In this document: positions 30,535 through 41,620 of the stretch, in pieces
Layout: each line of letters opens with the position of its first letter
Numbering within the stretch: the stretch's first letter is position 1
Assembly (NCBI GenBank): GCA_004402915.1
Contig: SORU01000010.1
Location: 1 to 47,306 of the forward strand
Source of the DNA: Fidelibacterota bacterium MT.SAG.2
Lineage (GTDB): Bacteria; Fidelibacterota; SORT01
Direction: 5' to 3'
DNA length: 47,306 nucleotides
Made by a program: the position numbers and the translations under genes
The notes under the pieces: generated by a model
The model's database searches: none
Told to the model about the DNA's origin: nothing
Seen by the model: the letters and a program-made list of their open reading frames with translations, nothing else

Positions 30535-30861
30535 ATATATAACCCATTTATATCATATATCATAAGCCATAATAGAAAATATTAGGGTAATCAGCCAACT
30601 AATTACTTTAATATTTCATATCAGACCTGAAATGGAGGGATAAGCCTATAAAATCAATAAATTACTATCTAAATGGGTAGTTAGTCTAATAAGTTAAATT
30701 AAACATTATAGTTATTCCGACACTCAACTAATAATAAAGAATGAATCAGATCAATCGCAATTATGAAGTAATAAGGAAAATTTTTGTAGCAATTCAAATT
30801 CATTAGGGATATTTTATTCTCCATAATATTTACGTCTACATTTTAAAATAGGAGATAGGAT

Positions 30862-31296
30862 ATGTATCCACTGTTGCTATCAATTTCGATTTTGCTTTTT
30901 GGAGTAGGATTGGTTATGATATTTTCTCAAAAGGCTGCAGATTGGCTTAACAAATCAGGAAATATCGTTGTCTTGACTGAAAAAAAAGTTTTAGAGCATC
31001 GGTTTTATTCCGGAAGTATTTCTTTGTTGTTCGGTATATTTTTCATGTATAAGGCCTCCGGTTATCAGGCAGTGCATACTCAAATTCTTGTGATTCCATT
31101 TTATTCTATTGGGATATTGCTTACACTGTTCGGGGTGTTATTTTTCATGTCCTCGAACTTTTTCGAGAAGATCAACTCGCTTACGAGTAAGGAAATGGTA
31201 AACGATAAACTATTTATGAAATTTCGAAAAGCTACCGGAGCTTTTATGATCGTCTCTGCAGTTCTTGTATATTGGACTGCGGGATATTTCAAATAA
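30862..31296 (+). CDS. small integral membrane protein
   Basis: Four hydrophobic segments; AGGAGATAGGAT upstream. Confidence 0.6.
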   Translation: MYPLLLSISILLFGVGLVMIFSQKAADWLNKSGNIVVLTEKKVLEHRFYSGSISLLFGIFFMYKASGYQAVHTQILVIPFYSIGILLTLFGVLFFMSSNFFEKINSLTSKEMVNDKLFMKFRKATGAFMIVSAVLVYWTAGYFK

Positions 31297-31352
31297 TATC
31301 AAGCTGAAATTATAATTACAGTAGTTGGCGAAAATTCCGCAGGAAAAGTTTA

Positions 31353-31985
31353 GTGCCCTCACGAGTTACAAAATCTGACAAACGAACTCGAATAATCAAC
31401 GCCGCGCTCACTGTTTTTTCCAGAGACGGATTCCAAAATTCCAAAATAGAGGATATCGCCAGAGCTGCGGATATAGGCAAGGGTACGCTTTACGAATATT
31501 TTTCGAGTAAAGATGAATTATTCCTTGAAGTTTTCACCTCATTTAAAGAGTCTGTTCTATCGAAATATTGGGTCGTGTTAGATGACGGCGACGATCCTTT
31601 ATCACAGCTAAAAATGATGGCTATAATTTGCGCTGAAATCTGTGCCGACGAGAAGACGGAGATGAAATTTCTTGCGCAGTTCAGCTTTGAATGCCTATCC
31701 AGAAAAGAGGGTAACAAACTTAGTGAACTTCTGAACGAATATAACGAAGAGATAGCCGCTTTGATCTCGGGTATAATCAAAGAAGGGATTGAAGATGGTT
31801 TGCTTAAACCGTTGGATGTGGCGATTCTCTCCAAAAATTATGCCGATGCGCTCTTCGGCATGCTCATGCGTTATCAATTGTCCGGTGATAAAATTAGCTT
31901 GCTAGCTTCTTCCCAATTGTTATTTGATGTCTTTCTGAAGGGCGCAGGTACATTCTCCGGGAGATATGTTGATAGAAAAGAGTGA
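31353..31985 (+). CDS. TetR-family transcriptional regulator
   Basis: RTRIINAALTVFSRDGFQNSKIEDIARAADIGKGTLYEYFSSKDELFLEVF; GTG start. Confidence 0.95.
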   Translation: MPSRVTKSDKRTRIINAALTVFSRDGFQNSKIEDIARAADIGKGTLYEYFSSKDELFLEVFTSFKESVLSKYWVVLDDGDDPLSQLKMMAIICAEICADEKTEMKFLAQFSFECLSRKEGNKLSELLNEYNEEIAALISGIIKEGIEDGLLKPLDVAILSKNYADALFGMLMRYQLSGDKISLLASSQLLFDVFLKGAGTFSGRYVDRKE

Positions 31986-32002
31986 GGGCGCTTGACAACG
32001 GT

Positions 32003-32395
32003 TTAAGCTGTCGATAGCATCTCAATGAGCTTGGTGTCCGAAGGGGGGAACTCATACTGAGAGAGCTCAGATCGCTTGATCCACTTGACCTCTGCGCATT
32101 CGATCGGTTTCGGCGTCCCCGACAGCAATTTACAATCATAAAATTTAATATTGATGCTTATGGCAGGGTAATGATAGGTGGTTTCGTAAACAAGATCGCC
32201 TACGTCGCAATCGATGCCGATCTCCTCTTTAAACTCCCTTTTTAGCGCGGTTGGATCGCTCTCACCTGTCATTATTTTTCCACCGGGGAATTCCCACATC
32301 CCTCCGAGATGAGATTTTTCAAACCGCTTTGTAATAAGATATTTTCCATCGTGTTTGATTATACCGGCGACTACAGCTGTTGGCGAAGATTTCAT
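32003..32395 (-). CDS. NUDIX hydrolase (MutT-like)
   Basis: GKIMTGESDPTALKREFKEEIGI Nudix box intact. Confidence 0.95.
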   Translation of the reverse strand: MKSSPTAVVAGIIKHDGKYLITKRFEKSHLGGMWEFPGGKIMTGESDPTALKREFKEEIGIDCDVGDLVYETTYHYPAISINIKFYDCKLLSGTPKPIECAEVKWIKRSELSQYEFPPSDTKLIEMLSTA

Positions 32396-32452
32396 CGTTG
32401 AACGGAAAATGTAAATATTTTCAAAAAACTTGTATAGACACTGTTCTGCTTA

Positions 32453-33004
32453 TTAAAGCCCAATAGCAGCTGCTATGCTTTTCATCGCATCAAGAACGGT
32501 TTGCATGTGTTCATCTCTCTCCACACCGAGTTCTTCGATTCCCTGCTCTATGTGCTCCCGACTTACTTGTCGTGCGAACCCCTTAGCTTTTAGTTTTTTC
32601 TTGATAGATTTGATTTTAACTTCTTCGATCTTTTTGCTCGGTCGTACTAATGCGACGGCGACGATAAACCCGCAGAGTTCATCAACGGCAAAAAGGGTCT
32701 TATCCAAAAGAACATCTCTCGGGGTTGCGCTTCCCGGAACGTGCGAGCGAACAGCGTGTACGACTTCCGGCGGGTATCCCTTCTCTTCCAAGATGTCGGC
32801 GCCGACAACGGAGTGTTCCTCTTCTGAGGGATATTTTTCATAATCAAAATCGTGTATAAGTCCCGTGAAGCCCCAAATTTCCTCGTCTTCATTATATTTC
32901 CCTGCATATGTTCTCATCGCAGCTTCAACTGCATACATATGTCTGCGGAGATTTTCGTTCTCCACATATTCATTCATCAGGCTGAGTACTTCGTCTCTTG
33001 TCAT
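32453..33004 (-). CDS. HD-domain protein
   Basis: HMYAVEAAMRTYA..GLIHDFDYEKYPSEEEHSVVGADIL..VRSH. Confidence 0.92.
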   Translation of the reverse strand: MTRDEVLSLMNEYVENENLRRHMYAVEAAMRTYAGKYNEDEEIWGFTGLIHDFDYEKYPSEEEHSVVGADILEEKGYPPEVVHAVRSHVPGSATPRDVLLDKTLFAVDELCGFIVAVALVRPSKKIEEVKIKSIKKKLKAKGFARQVSREHIEQGIEELGVERDEHMQTVLDAMKSIAAAIGL

Positions 33005-33160
33005 ATTATCGATTCCTTAAACTGAGATTAAAATATAATAAAAGGACTCTAAAGGCAAGAGATCGGCTATTCGGTTCGCGGATGTTATCAAACCTGATTA
33101 GCTGCTACTCCAGGTAGAGTGATTGTTGCGTTTACTGCTAATCTTCGCTATTATTGTTGT

Positions 33161-35395
33161 ATGGCAAAGGGAAGAAGACCACAAGTAGCTGTTCGATTAC
33201 GCAAAACAAAGAAGAAAAAAGTCCGAAATTCTCAGCGTCCGAAATTCATCATTTCGCTTATTATCAGTCTTATTATAATGGTATTCGGACTTCTTCTCTA
33301 TGATGCGATGACCGTTGATCTGCCGTCGCTTCAGGAGCTCGAGAATTTCAATCCTAATCTCGTTACGAGAATTTATTCGGCAGATTCTGTTTTGATTCAT
33401 GAGCTATTCGCGGAACGGAGAGTCCTTGTGCCGCTTTACCAAATTCCTCAACATACTAAAGACGCGTTTATAGCGACTGAGGATATTCGTTTTTGGGATC
33501 ACTGGGGTATAAGCAGCAGAGATATAGCCCGCGCGGTTGTTGTTGATATCATGACATTGTCGAAGAAACAGGGAGCGAGTACCCTTACGCAGCAGTTAGC
33601 AAGAGTTCTATATCTCAACATGGAAAAACGTGTAACACGGAAACTTAAAGAGATGATAACCGCCATACAGATCGAACGAACGTATACAAAAGAAGAAATT
33701 CTTGAGATGTATCTCAACTCGATCTATCTTGGTCACGGCGCATACGGCGTACAGGCGGCAACGAGAAGATTATTTGATAAGAAAGTGCAGGAGTTGATGC
33801 TCGAAGAATCTGCCATGCTTGCCGCTCTACCGAAGTCTCCCGGCGGTTATTCTCCGATATTTAATCCACGGAAAGCTCTCTCGCGACGTAATCTGGTGTT
33901 GAGGCTGATGAAGGATCAGGGGAAGATAACATTAGGTGAATATATCACGGCAAGAGCAAAACCGATTGTGGTACAAAGAAGGTTAAACGTAGGCGGTTAT
34001 GCTCCTTATTTTACGGAGAACGTTCGTCAGGAGCTCAACAAGATATCTAATGAATATGGGTTTGATGTTCTAAGAGATGGATTGACAATATACACTACCC
34101 TTGACAGCAGAATTCAATTCGCTGCTGAAAAGGCTGTGCGTGATCACATAGTAGGAGTCCGCACTGAAGCCGATTCTTTGATACCTGATTGGGCTCTCGG
34201 ACAGCAGGGAGTGTTGAATAAACGGCTGCTCGAAAATCCTGATGAACTTATTGATCTTGTGGATACTTCAAAATATTCACTCTCATCCGCGGATTCGATG
34301 ATACGCGGAGAAATTCCGGTAGCATCGGAGTTACGCAGTAAACTGATAGTCCAGACAGCTCTTGTGGCTAAGGATCCGTCAACGGGACATATACTCGCAA
34401 TGGTAGGCGGACGAAATTTTCGACTTGATAAATTTAACAGGGCAACACAAGCTAAACGACAACCCGGGTCAGTTTTCAAACCTATTGTGTGGACTGCGGC
34501 GCTTGACAACGGCTATCTTACGTCCGATATGCTGCTTAATCAACCTGTTGTACTTTTCATGGATGATTCTACTCGGTGGAGACCAAGAAATTACGACGGT
34601 TCTACGGGAGGCTTGGTCGATCTGAGGCAAGCGCTCCAACGGTCATTAAATTTAGTATCCGTAAGGATGGTGCAGGAGCTGATCACTCCCGGAACTGTTA
34701 GAGATTACGCTAAAGCTATGGGGTTCACGACGAATATCCGTCCGGTGCAAGCGATAGCGCTCGGCACAAGCGAGTTGATCCCGATAGAAGTCGTTTCGGC
34801 ATTCGCCACTTTCGCCAATAAAGGTGTATGGGTCGCTCCAATAATTATTAGGAAGGTCGAAGACAGATTTGGAAATTTAATTTTAGAAAATATACCTGAG
34901 CGTAAAGAGATCCTAAGCGAAGAAACAGCCTATCTGATGACTGATCTTCTCGAATCGGTGGTGAAGAACGGAACAGGAATTTCTTCCCGTTGGAAGTATA
35001 AATTCTATATGGATGCTGGAGGCAAAACGGGTACTACCAATGATTATACAGACGCGTGGTTCGTCGGGTTTACCCCTTTGATATCAGCCGGAGTATGGGT
35101 GGGAATGGATGATCCACAAGTTTCGCTTGGTGATGGTCAGGCGGGTTCTGTGGCAGCGTTGCCAATTTGGGCAAACTTCATGAAGGCGTTATATGACACT
35201 CTGGATTGGCCTGATGTCCCGTTCGAGAGACCTGAGAATGTGGTCGAGTTAGAAATTTGCAGCGTTACGGGGAAAAACCCAACGCCTTATTGTCCGATAA
35301 AAACCGAGATATACAATAAAAAATATGTCCCGGAAGGTATATGTCCTATTCATACAGGCGCTATCGACAAGAAAAAAGGGAAGATAGATTTTTAA
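33161..35395 (+). CDS. penicillin-binding protein 1A family (transglycosylase/transpeptidase)
   Basis: GT51: ATEDIRFWDHWG, GASTLTQQLAR; TP: RQPGSVFKP (SxxK), SLN, GGKTGTT. ATG 33161 preferred to upstream TTG. Confidence 0.95.
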   Translation: MAKGRRPQVAVRLRKTKKKKVRNSQRPKFIISLIISLIIMVFGLLLYDAMTVDLPSLQELENFNPNLVTRIYSADSVLIHELFAERRVLVPLYQIPQHTKDAFIATEDIRFWDHWGISSRDIARAVVVDIMTLSKKQGASTLTQQLARVLYLNMEKRVTRKLKEMITAIQIERTYTKEEILEMYLNSIYLGHGAYGVQAATRRLFDKKVQELMLEESAMLAALPKSPGGYSPIFNPRKALSRRNLVLRLMKDQGKITLGEYITARAKPIVVQRRLNVGGYAPYFTENVRQELNKISNEYGFDVLRDGLTIYTTLDSRIQFAAEKAVRDHIVGVRTEADSLIPDWALGQQGVLNKRLLENPDELIDLVDTSKYSLSSADSMIRGEIPVASELRSKLIVQTALVAKDPSTGHILAMVGGRNFRLDKFNRATQAKRQPGSVFKPIVWTAALDNGYLTSDMLLNQPVVLFMDDSTRWRPRNYDGSTGGLVDLRQALQRSLNLVSVRMVQELITPGTVRDYAKAMGFTTNIRPVQAIALGTSELIPIEVVSAFATFANKGVWVAPIIIRKVEDRFGNLILENIPERKEILSEETAYLMTDLLESVVKNGTGISSRWKYKFYMDAGGKTGTTNDYTDAWFVGFTPLISAGVWVGMDDPQVSLGDGQAGSVAALPIWANFMKALYDTLDWPDVPFERPENVVELEICSVTGKNPTPYCPIKTEIYNKKYVPEGICPIHTGAIDKKKGKIDF

Positions 35396-35411
35396 GATAA
35401 CATAGGCTGAT

Positions 35412-36713
35412 TCAGATAACTTCTTTTACTAATTCCGGAATTTGAGGTTTCTCGTCACCGATCACAAATGCTGATTTGATTTCATCCAATTGGGACTCGA
35501 GCTTTTCTTTTGAATCAGAATATACGCTGACGAGTTTCTCTCCTTGGCTGACAGAGTCGCCCATTTTTTTGAATAATTTTATTCCTGCTTTATGATCAAG
35601 GACCTCGTCCATTTTTGTCCTTCCGGCTCCAAGAGCGACGCCGGCAATTCCGAGCGCATAAGGATCGATTGATTCAACATATCCGCTGCTCGCCGCAGCT
35701 ATATCTTCGGAATAATTCGGCGAGGGATATTTATCAGGCTCAAGAAGAACCGAAGGATCACCTCCCTGTGCTTCAACTAATTCTATGAATTTACTGAATG
35801 CGGAACCGTCCTCCAACAACGATTTTAGTTTTTTCAGGGCGTCATCGACACTCTCTGCCATCTCTCCAAGCAGCAGCATGTGAGCGCCGAGCTGAAGAGT
35901 TAGTTCTTCCAAATCCTCAGGTCCTTCATTTTTCAGACAGCGAACCGATTCCTCAACCTCAAGCCAGTTACCTATGGTATTTCCAAGAGGCTGTGACATA
36001 TCGGTTATGAGAGCTCTCGTTTTGATGCCCGCCAGCTCGCCGATGGAAACAAGTGATTTTGCGAGGCGCCTGCTCTCTTCTAAATCGCCAATGAATGCAC
36101 CCCTTCCCGTTTTAACATCCAAGACCAAAGCGTTGATACCTTCAGCGATTTTCTTTGACATTATACTTCCGCACATCAACGGTATAGAGCGAACGGTGGC
36201 TGTAACGTCACGTAAAGCGTACATTTTTCGATCAGCGGGAACGAGAGCTTCCGACTGGCTGATAATGGAAACTCCGACAGCATCTACCTGAGCGAGAAAT
36301 TGTTCAACGGGGAGATTTACATTGAATCCGGGAATCGATTCCAATTTATCGAGCGTTCCTCCGGAATGACCAAGCCCTCGTCCGGATATCATCGGAATAT
36401 GCAGTCCGGCGGCGGCAACAAGAGGGGCAAGCACAAGAGAGACCTTATCGCCTACACCGCCCGTAGAGTGTTTGTCGACTTTAATTCCGGGTATATTTGA
36501 AGTGTCGATCGTATCACCTGACTCTAACATCGACTTTACGAGTGAATTCGTTTCACTGTCTGTCATCCCCTTAAAATAAACAGCCATTAAGAAGGCTGCC
36601 ATCTGATAATCAGGCAGAGTTCCCTTAGCGAATCCGGAGATCATAAATTCTATTTCCTCGGCAGAGAGCTCGACGCCGTTCTGTTTGCGGGAAATTAGCT
36701 CGTAAGCTGTCAA
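35412..36713 (-). CDS. thymidine/pyrimidine-nucleoside phosphorylase
   Basis: KHSTGGVGDKVSLVLAPLVAAAG; SGRGLGHSGGTLDKLESIPGF. Confidence 0.95.
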   Translation of the reverse strand: MTAYELISRKQNGVELSAEEIEFMISGFAKGTLPDYQMAAFLMAVYFKGMTDSETNSLVKSMLESGDTIDTSNIPGIKVDKHSTGGVGDKVSLVLAPLVAAAGLHIPMISGRGLGHSGGTLDKLESIPGFNVNLPVEQFLAQVDAVGVSIISQSEALVPADRKMYALRDVTATVRSIPLMCGSIMSKKIAEGINALVLDVKTGRGAFIGDLEESRRLAKSLVSIGELAGIKTRALITDMSQPLGNTIGNWLEVEESVRCLKNEGPEDLEELTLQLGAHMLLLGEMAESVDDALKKLKSLLEDGSAFSKFIELVEAQGGDPSVLLEPDKYPSPNYSEDIAAASSGYVESIDPYALGIAGVALGAGRTKMDEVLDHKAGIKLFKKMGDSVSQGEKLVSVYSDSKEKLESQLDEIKSAFVIGDEKPQIPELVKEVI

Positions 36714-37231
36714 GAAGAAATGGTCTCCTTTTTAAACCGCGTGCCATAATGAACGTATTCTTTCGAGCCGCTCATTATCCTCTTAAAGTCATCATCCGTT
36801 GTGGCTCGAATATCCCGTGCCGGCACGCCTGCGAATAATCTGTTTTTAGGAACTTTCTCTCCTTCACGTACTAAAGCGCCTGCCGCAATTATAGAGCCTT
36901 CTTCGATCAGAGCTCCGTCCAGTACGGTAGCGTTCATCCCTATGAGCACATTGTCACGAACGGTGCATCCGTGAACGACAGCAGCATGCCCGATAGTTAC
37001 ATCATTTCCGATAATACAAGGAAACCTTCCCTTAGTAACATGTAGGATAGCGCCATCCTGAACATTAGACCGTTCGCCGATTCGTATCGAATGCATATCA
37101 CCCCTGACCACAGCCGAATACCAGACGGAGCTGTTCTTTCCTATATGGACATCTCCGATAACAGCAGCAGTTTCAGCAACAAATACACTTTCATGTATTT
37201 CGGGCATAATGCCGTCAAATTTTAGTATCAA
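36710..37231 (-). CDS. gamma-class carbonic anhydrase family protein
   Basis: Left-handed beta-helix hexapeptides; ILHVTKGRFPCIIGNDVTIGHAAVVHGC with three His. Confidence 0.93.
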   Translation of the reverse strand: MILKFDGIMPEIHESVFVAETAAVIGDVHIGKNSSVWYSAVVRGDMHSIRIGERSNVQDGAILHVTKGRFPCIIGNDVTIGHAAVVHGCTVRDNVLIGMNATVLDGALIEEGSIIAAGALVREGEKVPKNRLFAGVPARDIRATTDDDFKRIMSGSKEYVHYGTRFKKETISS

Positions 37232-38622
37232 TAGCCTCTATTCCTTGCAGCACTATTACGAAATATTCCCGTTATTCTATCAGTATTCCAACTGCCGATA
37301 TTCTTTACCGATCTCGTTGAAAGATATATACCCAAGGAACCGATGAGAAGATTCGGACTCCACATCGCCCAGAAGGGAGATATCATCCCCCTGTCAGCCA
37401 GGTTTTCTCCCGCAATGAGGAATGTCCAATATATGATAAAAAAGATTAAACTTATACTCATTCCCACCGCAAATCCGCCTTTTTTTGCTAAAATACCCAA
37501 CGGTGCTCCCACAAGCATAAAGACTATGCAAGCGAAGGGAATGGAATATTTTTTCTGGACCTCTACGCTGTATTTATTTTGCTGCTTCTTGTAGTTTTTA
37601 ATCAGATTGATCTCACTTGCTATCAGCTGAATTGTCCGCTTGATGCTGCGTAACGATCTGCTAATAGAGAGGGTGATCTCTGAGGAAGAGAGAGGCCAAA
37701 CGGAACTTTCCAAATCAAAATCGGCATCGATTTCACTTTCATCCCGGAATACTTTCAGGAGATTATTATTTGAATGACCTTGAAGTTTCTCATAAGCTGA
37801 TTCGATCTTTGTATCGAGATCGTTGATCCTGGCACGCATCATATCGGCAGACATCTCCCTGTCGCCGCGACGTCGGGTCGTGCTCCGTTCAAGAATCATA
37901 TTTTCAATAGGGATGGTAAAACGATGGTACTCGAATTCTATCCTTCGATACTCTTCGGGGTTGGTGACGTTCAGCTCGTGAATCTCACCGTTTTCAAGAT
38001 CGAGAACAAGACGATTTCCTTTTATCGTTATCCGTCCCCTTTGAGCGGTAATGGTCGTTTGAGTTTTAGAGTTTTCGTCGTTATATATCGTTACATCTTC
38101 TAATATCTCTCCGTTTTTCTTTCTTACAAGCAGGCTGTAGCCCGGGATATCATTAGTGAAGTAGCCCTCTTCGATAGTGAGGTCAGGTCTCGTCCGGTAA
38201 ATATCGGAGCCGAGCATTCGAGCGCGGTGATTGAAATCGGGCAGAATGTTATTATTGAAATAGACCATAAATGCAGCCATCGCAACCGCGAAAATGAGTC
38301 CGGGCATGATCATCCTCGTGAAACTCACACCGGCAGCCTTCAACGCGGTGATCTCATTATCATCGGAGAGCCTGCCGTAAGCCATCAGCGAAGCGATCAG
38401 AACCGACATCGGGATCGCAAGAGCAATTATCCATGCAATATTCAAACCGATATATTCCAGGATCACCATCATCTCAATGCCTTTGCCCAATATCTTGTCA
38501 ACAGCCTTTATCATAAAATTCATAAGAAAAATGAAAACTATCACTACTAAGCTGAGTATGAACGGGGGGAATAGCTCACTTATTATATATGTCGATATTT
38601 TCTTCATTATCTTTCGAATCAA
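37228..38622 (-). CDS. LptF/LptG-family LPS export permease
   Basis: ISTYIISELFPPFILSLVVIVFIF..; YGRLSDDNEITALKAAGVS; YSVEVQKKYSIPFACIVFMLVGAPLGI. Confidence 0.93.
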   Translation of the reverse strand: MIRKIMKKISTYIISELFPPFILSLVVIVFIFLMNFMIKAVDKILGKGIEMMVILEYIGLNIAWIIALAIPMSVLIASLMAYGRLSDDNEITALKAAGVSFTRMIMPGLIFAVAMAAFMVYFNNNILPDFNHRARMLGSDIYRTRPDLTIEEGYFTNDIPGYSLLVRKKNGEILEDVTIYNDENSKTQTTITAQRGRITIKGNRLVLDLENGEIHELNVTNPEEYRRIEFEYHRFTIPIENMILERSTTRRRGDREMSADMMRARINDLDTKIESAYEKLQGHSNNNLLKVFRDESEIDADFDLESSVWPLSSSEITLSISRSLRSIKRTIQLIASEINLIKNYKKQQNKYSVEVQKKYSIPFACIVFMLVGAPLGILAKKGGFAVGMSISLIFFIIYWTFLIAGENLADRGMISPFWAMWSPNLLIGSLGIYLSTRSVKNIGSWNTDRITGIFRNSAARNRGY

Positions 38623-38722
38623 ATTTAAGCAATTAAACTACTTATTACACCAACAAGGAACAAGCTGCACGATTTAGACTTGATTGCAAAAAGGATTTTT
38701 GATACATTCATTCGGAATTAAC

Positions 38723-38796
38723 GCGCCCGTAGCTCAACTGGATAGAGCAACGGCCTTCTAAGCCGTAGGTTTCGTGTTCGAGTCACGACGGGCGTA
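38723..38796 (+). tRNA. tRNA-Arg (UCU)
   Basis: GCGCCCGTAGCTCAACTGGATAGAGCAACGGCCTTCTAAGCCGTAGGTTTCGTGTTCGAGTCACGACGGGCGTA; loop CTTCTAA. Confidence 0.95.
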
Positions 38797-38803
38797 CAAT
38801 TAT

Positions 38804-38845
38804 AAACCCCTGTAAACACTTACTATATAAGACATACAGGGGTTT
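38804..38845. repeat. perfect 11-bp inverted repeat AAACCCCTGTA...TACAGGGGTTT immediately after tRNA-Arg
   Basis: Arms 38804-38814 and 38835-38845, 20-nt spacer; tRNA terminator or recombination-associated. Confidence 0.75.
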
Positions 38846-39284
38846 CTATTATCTCTAATCAATATTTTTTAAAGCCGCAGAAAACGCTTAAATGGGCATC
38901 TACCGGGCAAAATATGGACACTAACTTTTTTAAACTTTTGGGTTTGGATATATAAGTTCAAAGGTAAATAATAGAATCTACTGAAAATTTTGAACATTCC
39001 CTCTTTTTGATTGAGAAAGTATCCATTTTAATAGCAGAATCTCTATTCCATACCGAACATTTTTATCAGTGAAGGAAAGGTCGTTTTTGTTAGTGAATAT
39101 TCACTGAAAAATATTCTATCGGCATAATAGTGCAATGATTTATTGTTACCTATACTTGAGTTTTGGGGAGAGAAAGCAGAGTATCTGTTTTCTGATGAAA
39201 GGAAAGATAAGGAGAAATTGAGAAAATGCAAGAGAAAAAGAAATATTTTATTAAAGAAAGACTTTAAAGAGACTGACATTTAGC

Positions 39285-39518
39285 ATGAATAAGCGTTCGC
39301 AAATGAAATGTCCGATTTGTGGTAAGAGTCACAATTTTTTTAGGATTGCTGACTTGGCCATTCAACTGTCAGTTAGCATTGATGCAATTCAAAGGAGGGT
39401 GTCGTCCATACCCCATCTTAAGATGGGTAAAATGAGATTAATTCCAGAATGTTCCCTACCCGAAATCTTTGAACTCCATTATCCAACGGATACACTATTA
39501 GAGGATACCATAATATGA
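39285..39518 (+). CDS. small Zn-motif HTH protein (excisionase-like)
   Basis: MKCPICGKSHNFFRIADLAIQLSVSIDAIQRRVSSIPHLKMGKMRLIP. Confidence 0.6.
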   Translation: MNKRSQMKCPICGKSHNFFRIADLAIQLSVSIDAIQRRVSSIPHLKMGKMRLIPECSLPEIFELHYPTDTLLEDTII

Positions 39519-39657
39519 ATATTAGAGGTCTATTAACCAGTTTATGGTGCTCAAAGAGCTCAAGAAGGCTCTATGCATCACAAATAAGAATGTTATCTAA
39601 AAGTGGTTAGGGGTACCCCTTTTAAGGAATGATCAATAACAAATAAGAAGGAGAGAA

Positions 39658-40107
39658 ATGGGAAAGCGGGTTAAATATCAACATTTGAAGGATTATAGAT
39701 TTTATACAACTTTGGAACTGGCAAAACTATTAAAAGTTTCAAAGTCAACTGTAATTTACTGGGCTCATCACGGATTGGAACCTACCAAGCGGGAACAACG
39801 TCGATGGAAGTTCAACGGTAAGGATGTAAAGATATACCTCAAAAAGAAAAATAATAAGTTCAAAGTGAAAACGGACCCCGGGGAAGTTTACTGTCCCAGT
39901 TGCCGAGCATCTAGGCGAGCGAAAGTCAAGTCAATAGAATTAAAACTTACTGGTCGAAAACTTGGGAAGAATCTGATCGATCAGATCATGATCTACGGAA
40001 AATGCATTAAATGTGGAGGTCAATGTACTCAACTATCATCGGAAAATTGTATTGGGATATTTTTATCATATTACCCTGATTTCTCAGGAAAAGTTCCGAG
40101 CAGCTAA
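39658..40107 (+). CDS. MerR/excisionase-type HTH protein with C-terminal zinc ribbon
   Basis: FYTTLELAKLLKVSKSTVIYWAHHGLEPTKREQRRWKFNGKDVKIYL; CPSC..CIKCGGQC. Confidence 0.7.
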   Translation: MGKRVKYQHLKDYRFYTTLELAKLLKVSKSTVIYWAHHGLEPTKREQRRWKFNGKDVKIYLKKKNNKFKVKTDPGEVYCPSCRASRRAKVKSIELKLTGRKLGKNLIDQIMIYGKCIKCGGQCTQLSSENCIGIFLSYYPDFSGKVPSS

Positions 40108-40169
40108 AACAAGCGATAAAAATATCAATAGCTTTACTAACAGCTGGTGTAACTAACCAGAGAGGAGAA

Positions 40170-41345
40170 ATGCGAATGCAGAGAAATTACAACATGGAAA
40201 ACGCAAAAAAAATGGGCGACTATGAATTTAGATTAAAAGAGGGAAAGAGATTTTCTGTTAGGACCGTTCAATCAAAAATGAGATATGTGAATGAGTTTGA
40301 TATTTTTTTAAACGGAATAGATTTTAGGGCTGTTGATAACAAGATAGCTGCTAATTATCGGGAGCATGTGAGGACATTTGAAAAAAATGGAAATCGCTTA
40401 TTGTTGAAAACAATTAACAATAAATTATTATCGGTGATACAATTTTTCATATGGCTGAAAAAGGAAGACGGTTATAAGATCAAGATCAAGGAATCAATTC
40501 TAGATTACTTTGAACTGAGCAATACCGAGAAAAAGACCATACTGACTAAGAGGAATTTGCAGAAGTTCCCGCCTTTAGACCATATTCTTGAACTGATCGG
40601 TTCGATAAAAGGAGATAGGGAAGTCGATTTACGCGACCCGGCTCTCATTTCATTGTTGACGCTGACCGGAATACGAGACGGGGCTTTGATCAATTTACAA
40701 ATTAAGGATTTGGATATCCGAGAAATGATTATTACGGTAGATCCTGAGACGGGTGGAACACCTAAGGGAGGTATCGTAAATTATATTATTATTCCCGAAT
40801 TCGACAAAGTTTTGGTAGAGCACTTCTTGAAATGGGTGAATTATTTAACTAGTGAACTCAATTTCTCCCCACAAGATCCGATATTTCCAAAAACTGATAA
40901 TAAAATTTCACCTGGATCAAATTTAATTCCAGTAGGCAATGTAACTAATGAATTTTGGAAATCCACAGGCTCGATAAGCATGATGCTGAAGAAACGTTTT
41001 AAAGCAGCGGGATTAAAATATTATTCTCCTCATACGCTTAGAAGCAGTAGTTACCAAATTCTTAGAAAATTAGCTTCTAAGCCCGAGGAAATAGCGGCCA
41101 TATGGCAAAATATGGGTCATATCAATTCACGTGTCTCAGAGTTACATTATGGAATACTACCTATCAACGAACGCAAGATGAATTTAGATAACATTGTTGA
41201 CGGTGCTAATTCAAATGATTTGAGTCTGGACGAAAAAATAGAATTACTAAGGAAAGAATTGAAAAAGGATTTTAATCTGGGAATACAAGAGATTTTAAAA
41301 CGCCTTCCGAAAGATAAGGGGGGAGATGATAAGGAAGAAAAATAA
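40170..41345 (+). CDS. tyrosine recombinase/integrase
   Basis: TGIRDGALINL (R), SPHTLRSSSYQIL (HxxR), NMGHINSRVSELHYG (GH..Y). Confidence 0.92.
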   Translation: MRMQRNYNMENAKKMGDYEFRLKEGKRFSVRTVQSKMRYVNEFDIFLNGIDFRAVDNKIAANYREHVRTFEKNGNRLLLKTINNKLLSVIQFFIWLKKEDGYKIKIKESILDYFELSNTEKKTILTKRNLQKFPPLDHILELIGSIKGDREVDLRDPALISLLTLTGIRDGALINLQIKDLDIREMIITVDPETGGTPKGGIVNYIIIPEFDKVLVEHFLKWVNYLTSELNFSPQDPIFPKTDNKISPGSNLIPVGNVTNEFWKSTGSISMMLKKRFKAAGLKYYSPHTLRSSSYQILRKLASKPEEIAAIWQNMGHINSRVSELHYGILPINERKMNLDNIVDGANSNDLSLDEKIELLRKELKKDFNLGIQEILKRLPKDKGGDDKEEK

Positions 41346-41620
41346 ATTCTTTTTAAAAGTAAATATAACGAAAAATAAAGATTCAGGTCTCCCAGGGAGA
41401 CTTAGAAGAGATATAATCTTATTGTAAACACCAGACAGTTGAATCACGGTCAAAGTCATTACGCATGATCACTTAAGGATAGTTACGGTTATTCCGAGTA
41501 AAGAACTGAGATCAAATACTCATCAGGAGTATTTATAATATATTGAAAGAAACGAGGTAGCAAAAGTTTGGAAGTACAGGTTTTGACTAAAATTAGGAAT
41601 AAAAAAACAAGGTAAACTTA

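Noticed and set aside
30542-30678. Inverted repeat ACCCATTTA...TAAATGGGT
   Set aside because: 9 bp arms separated by about 120 nt in AT-rich DNA; plausible by chance
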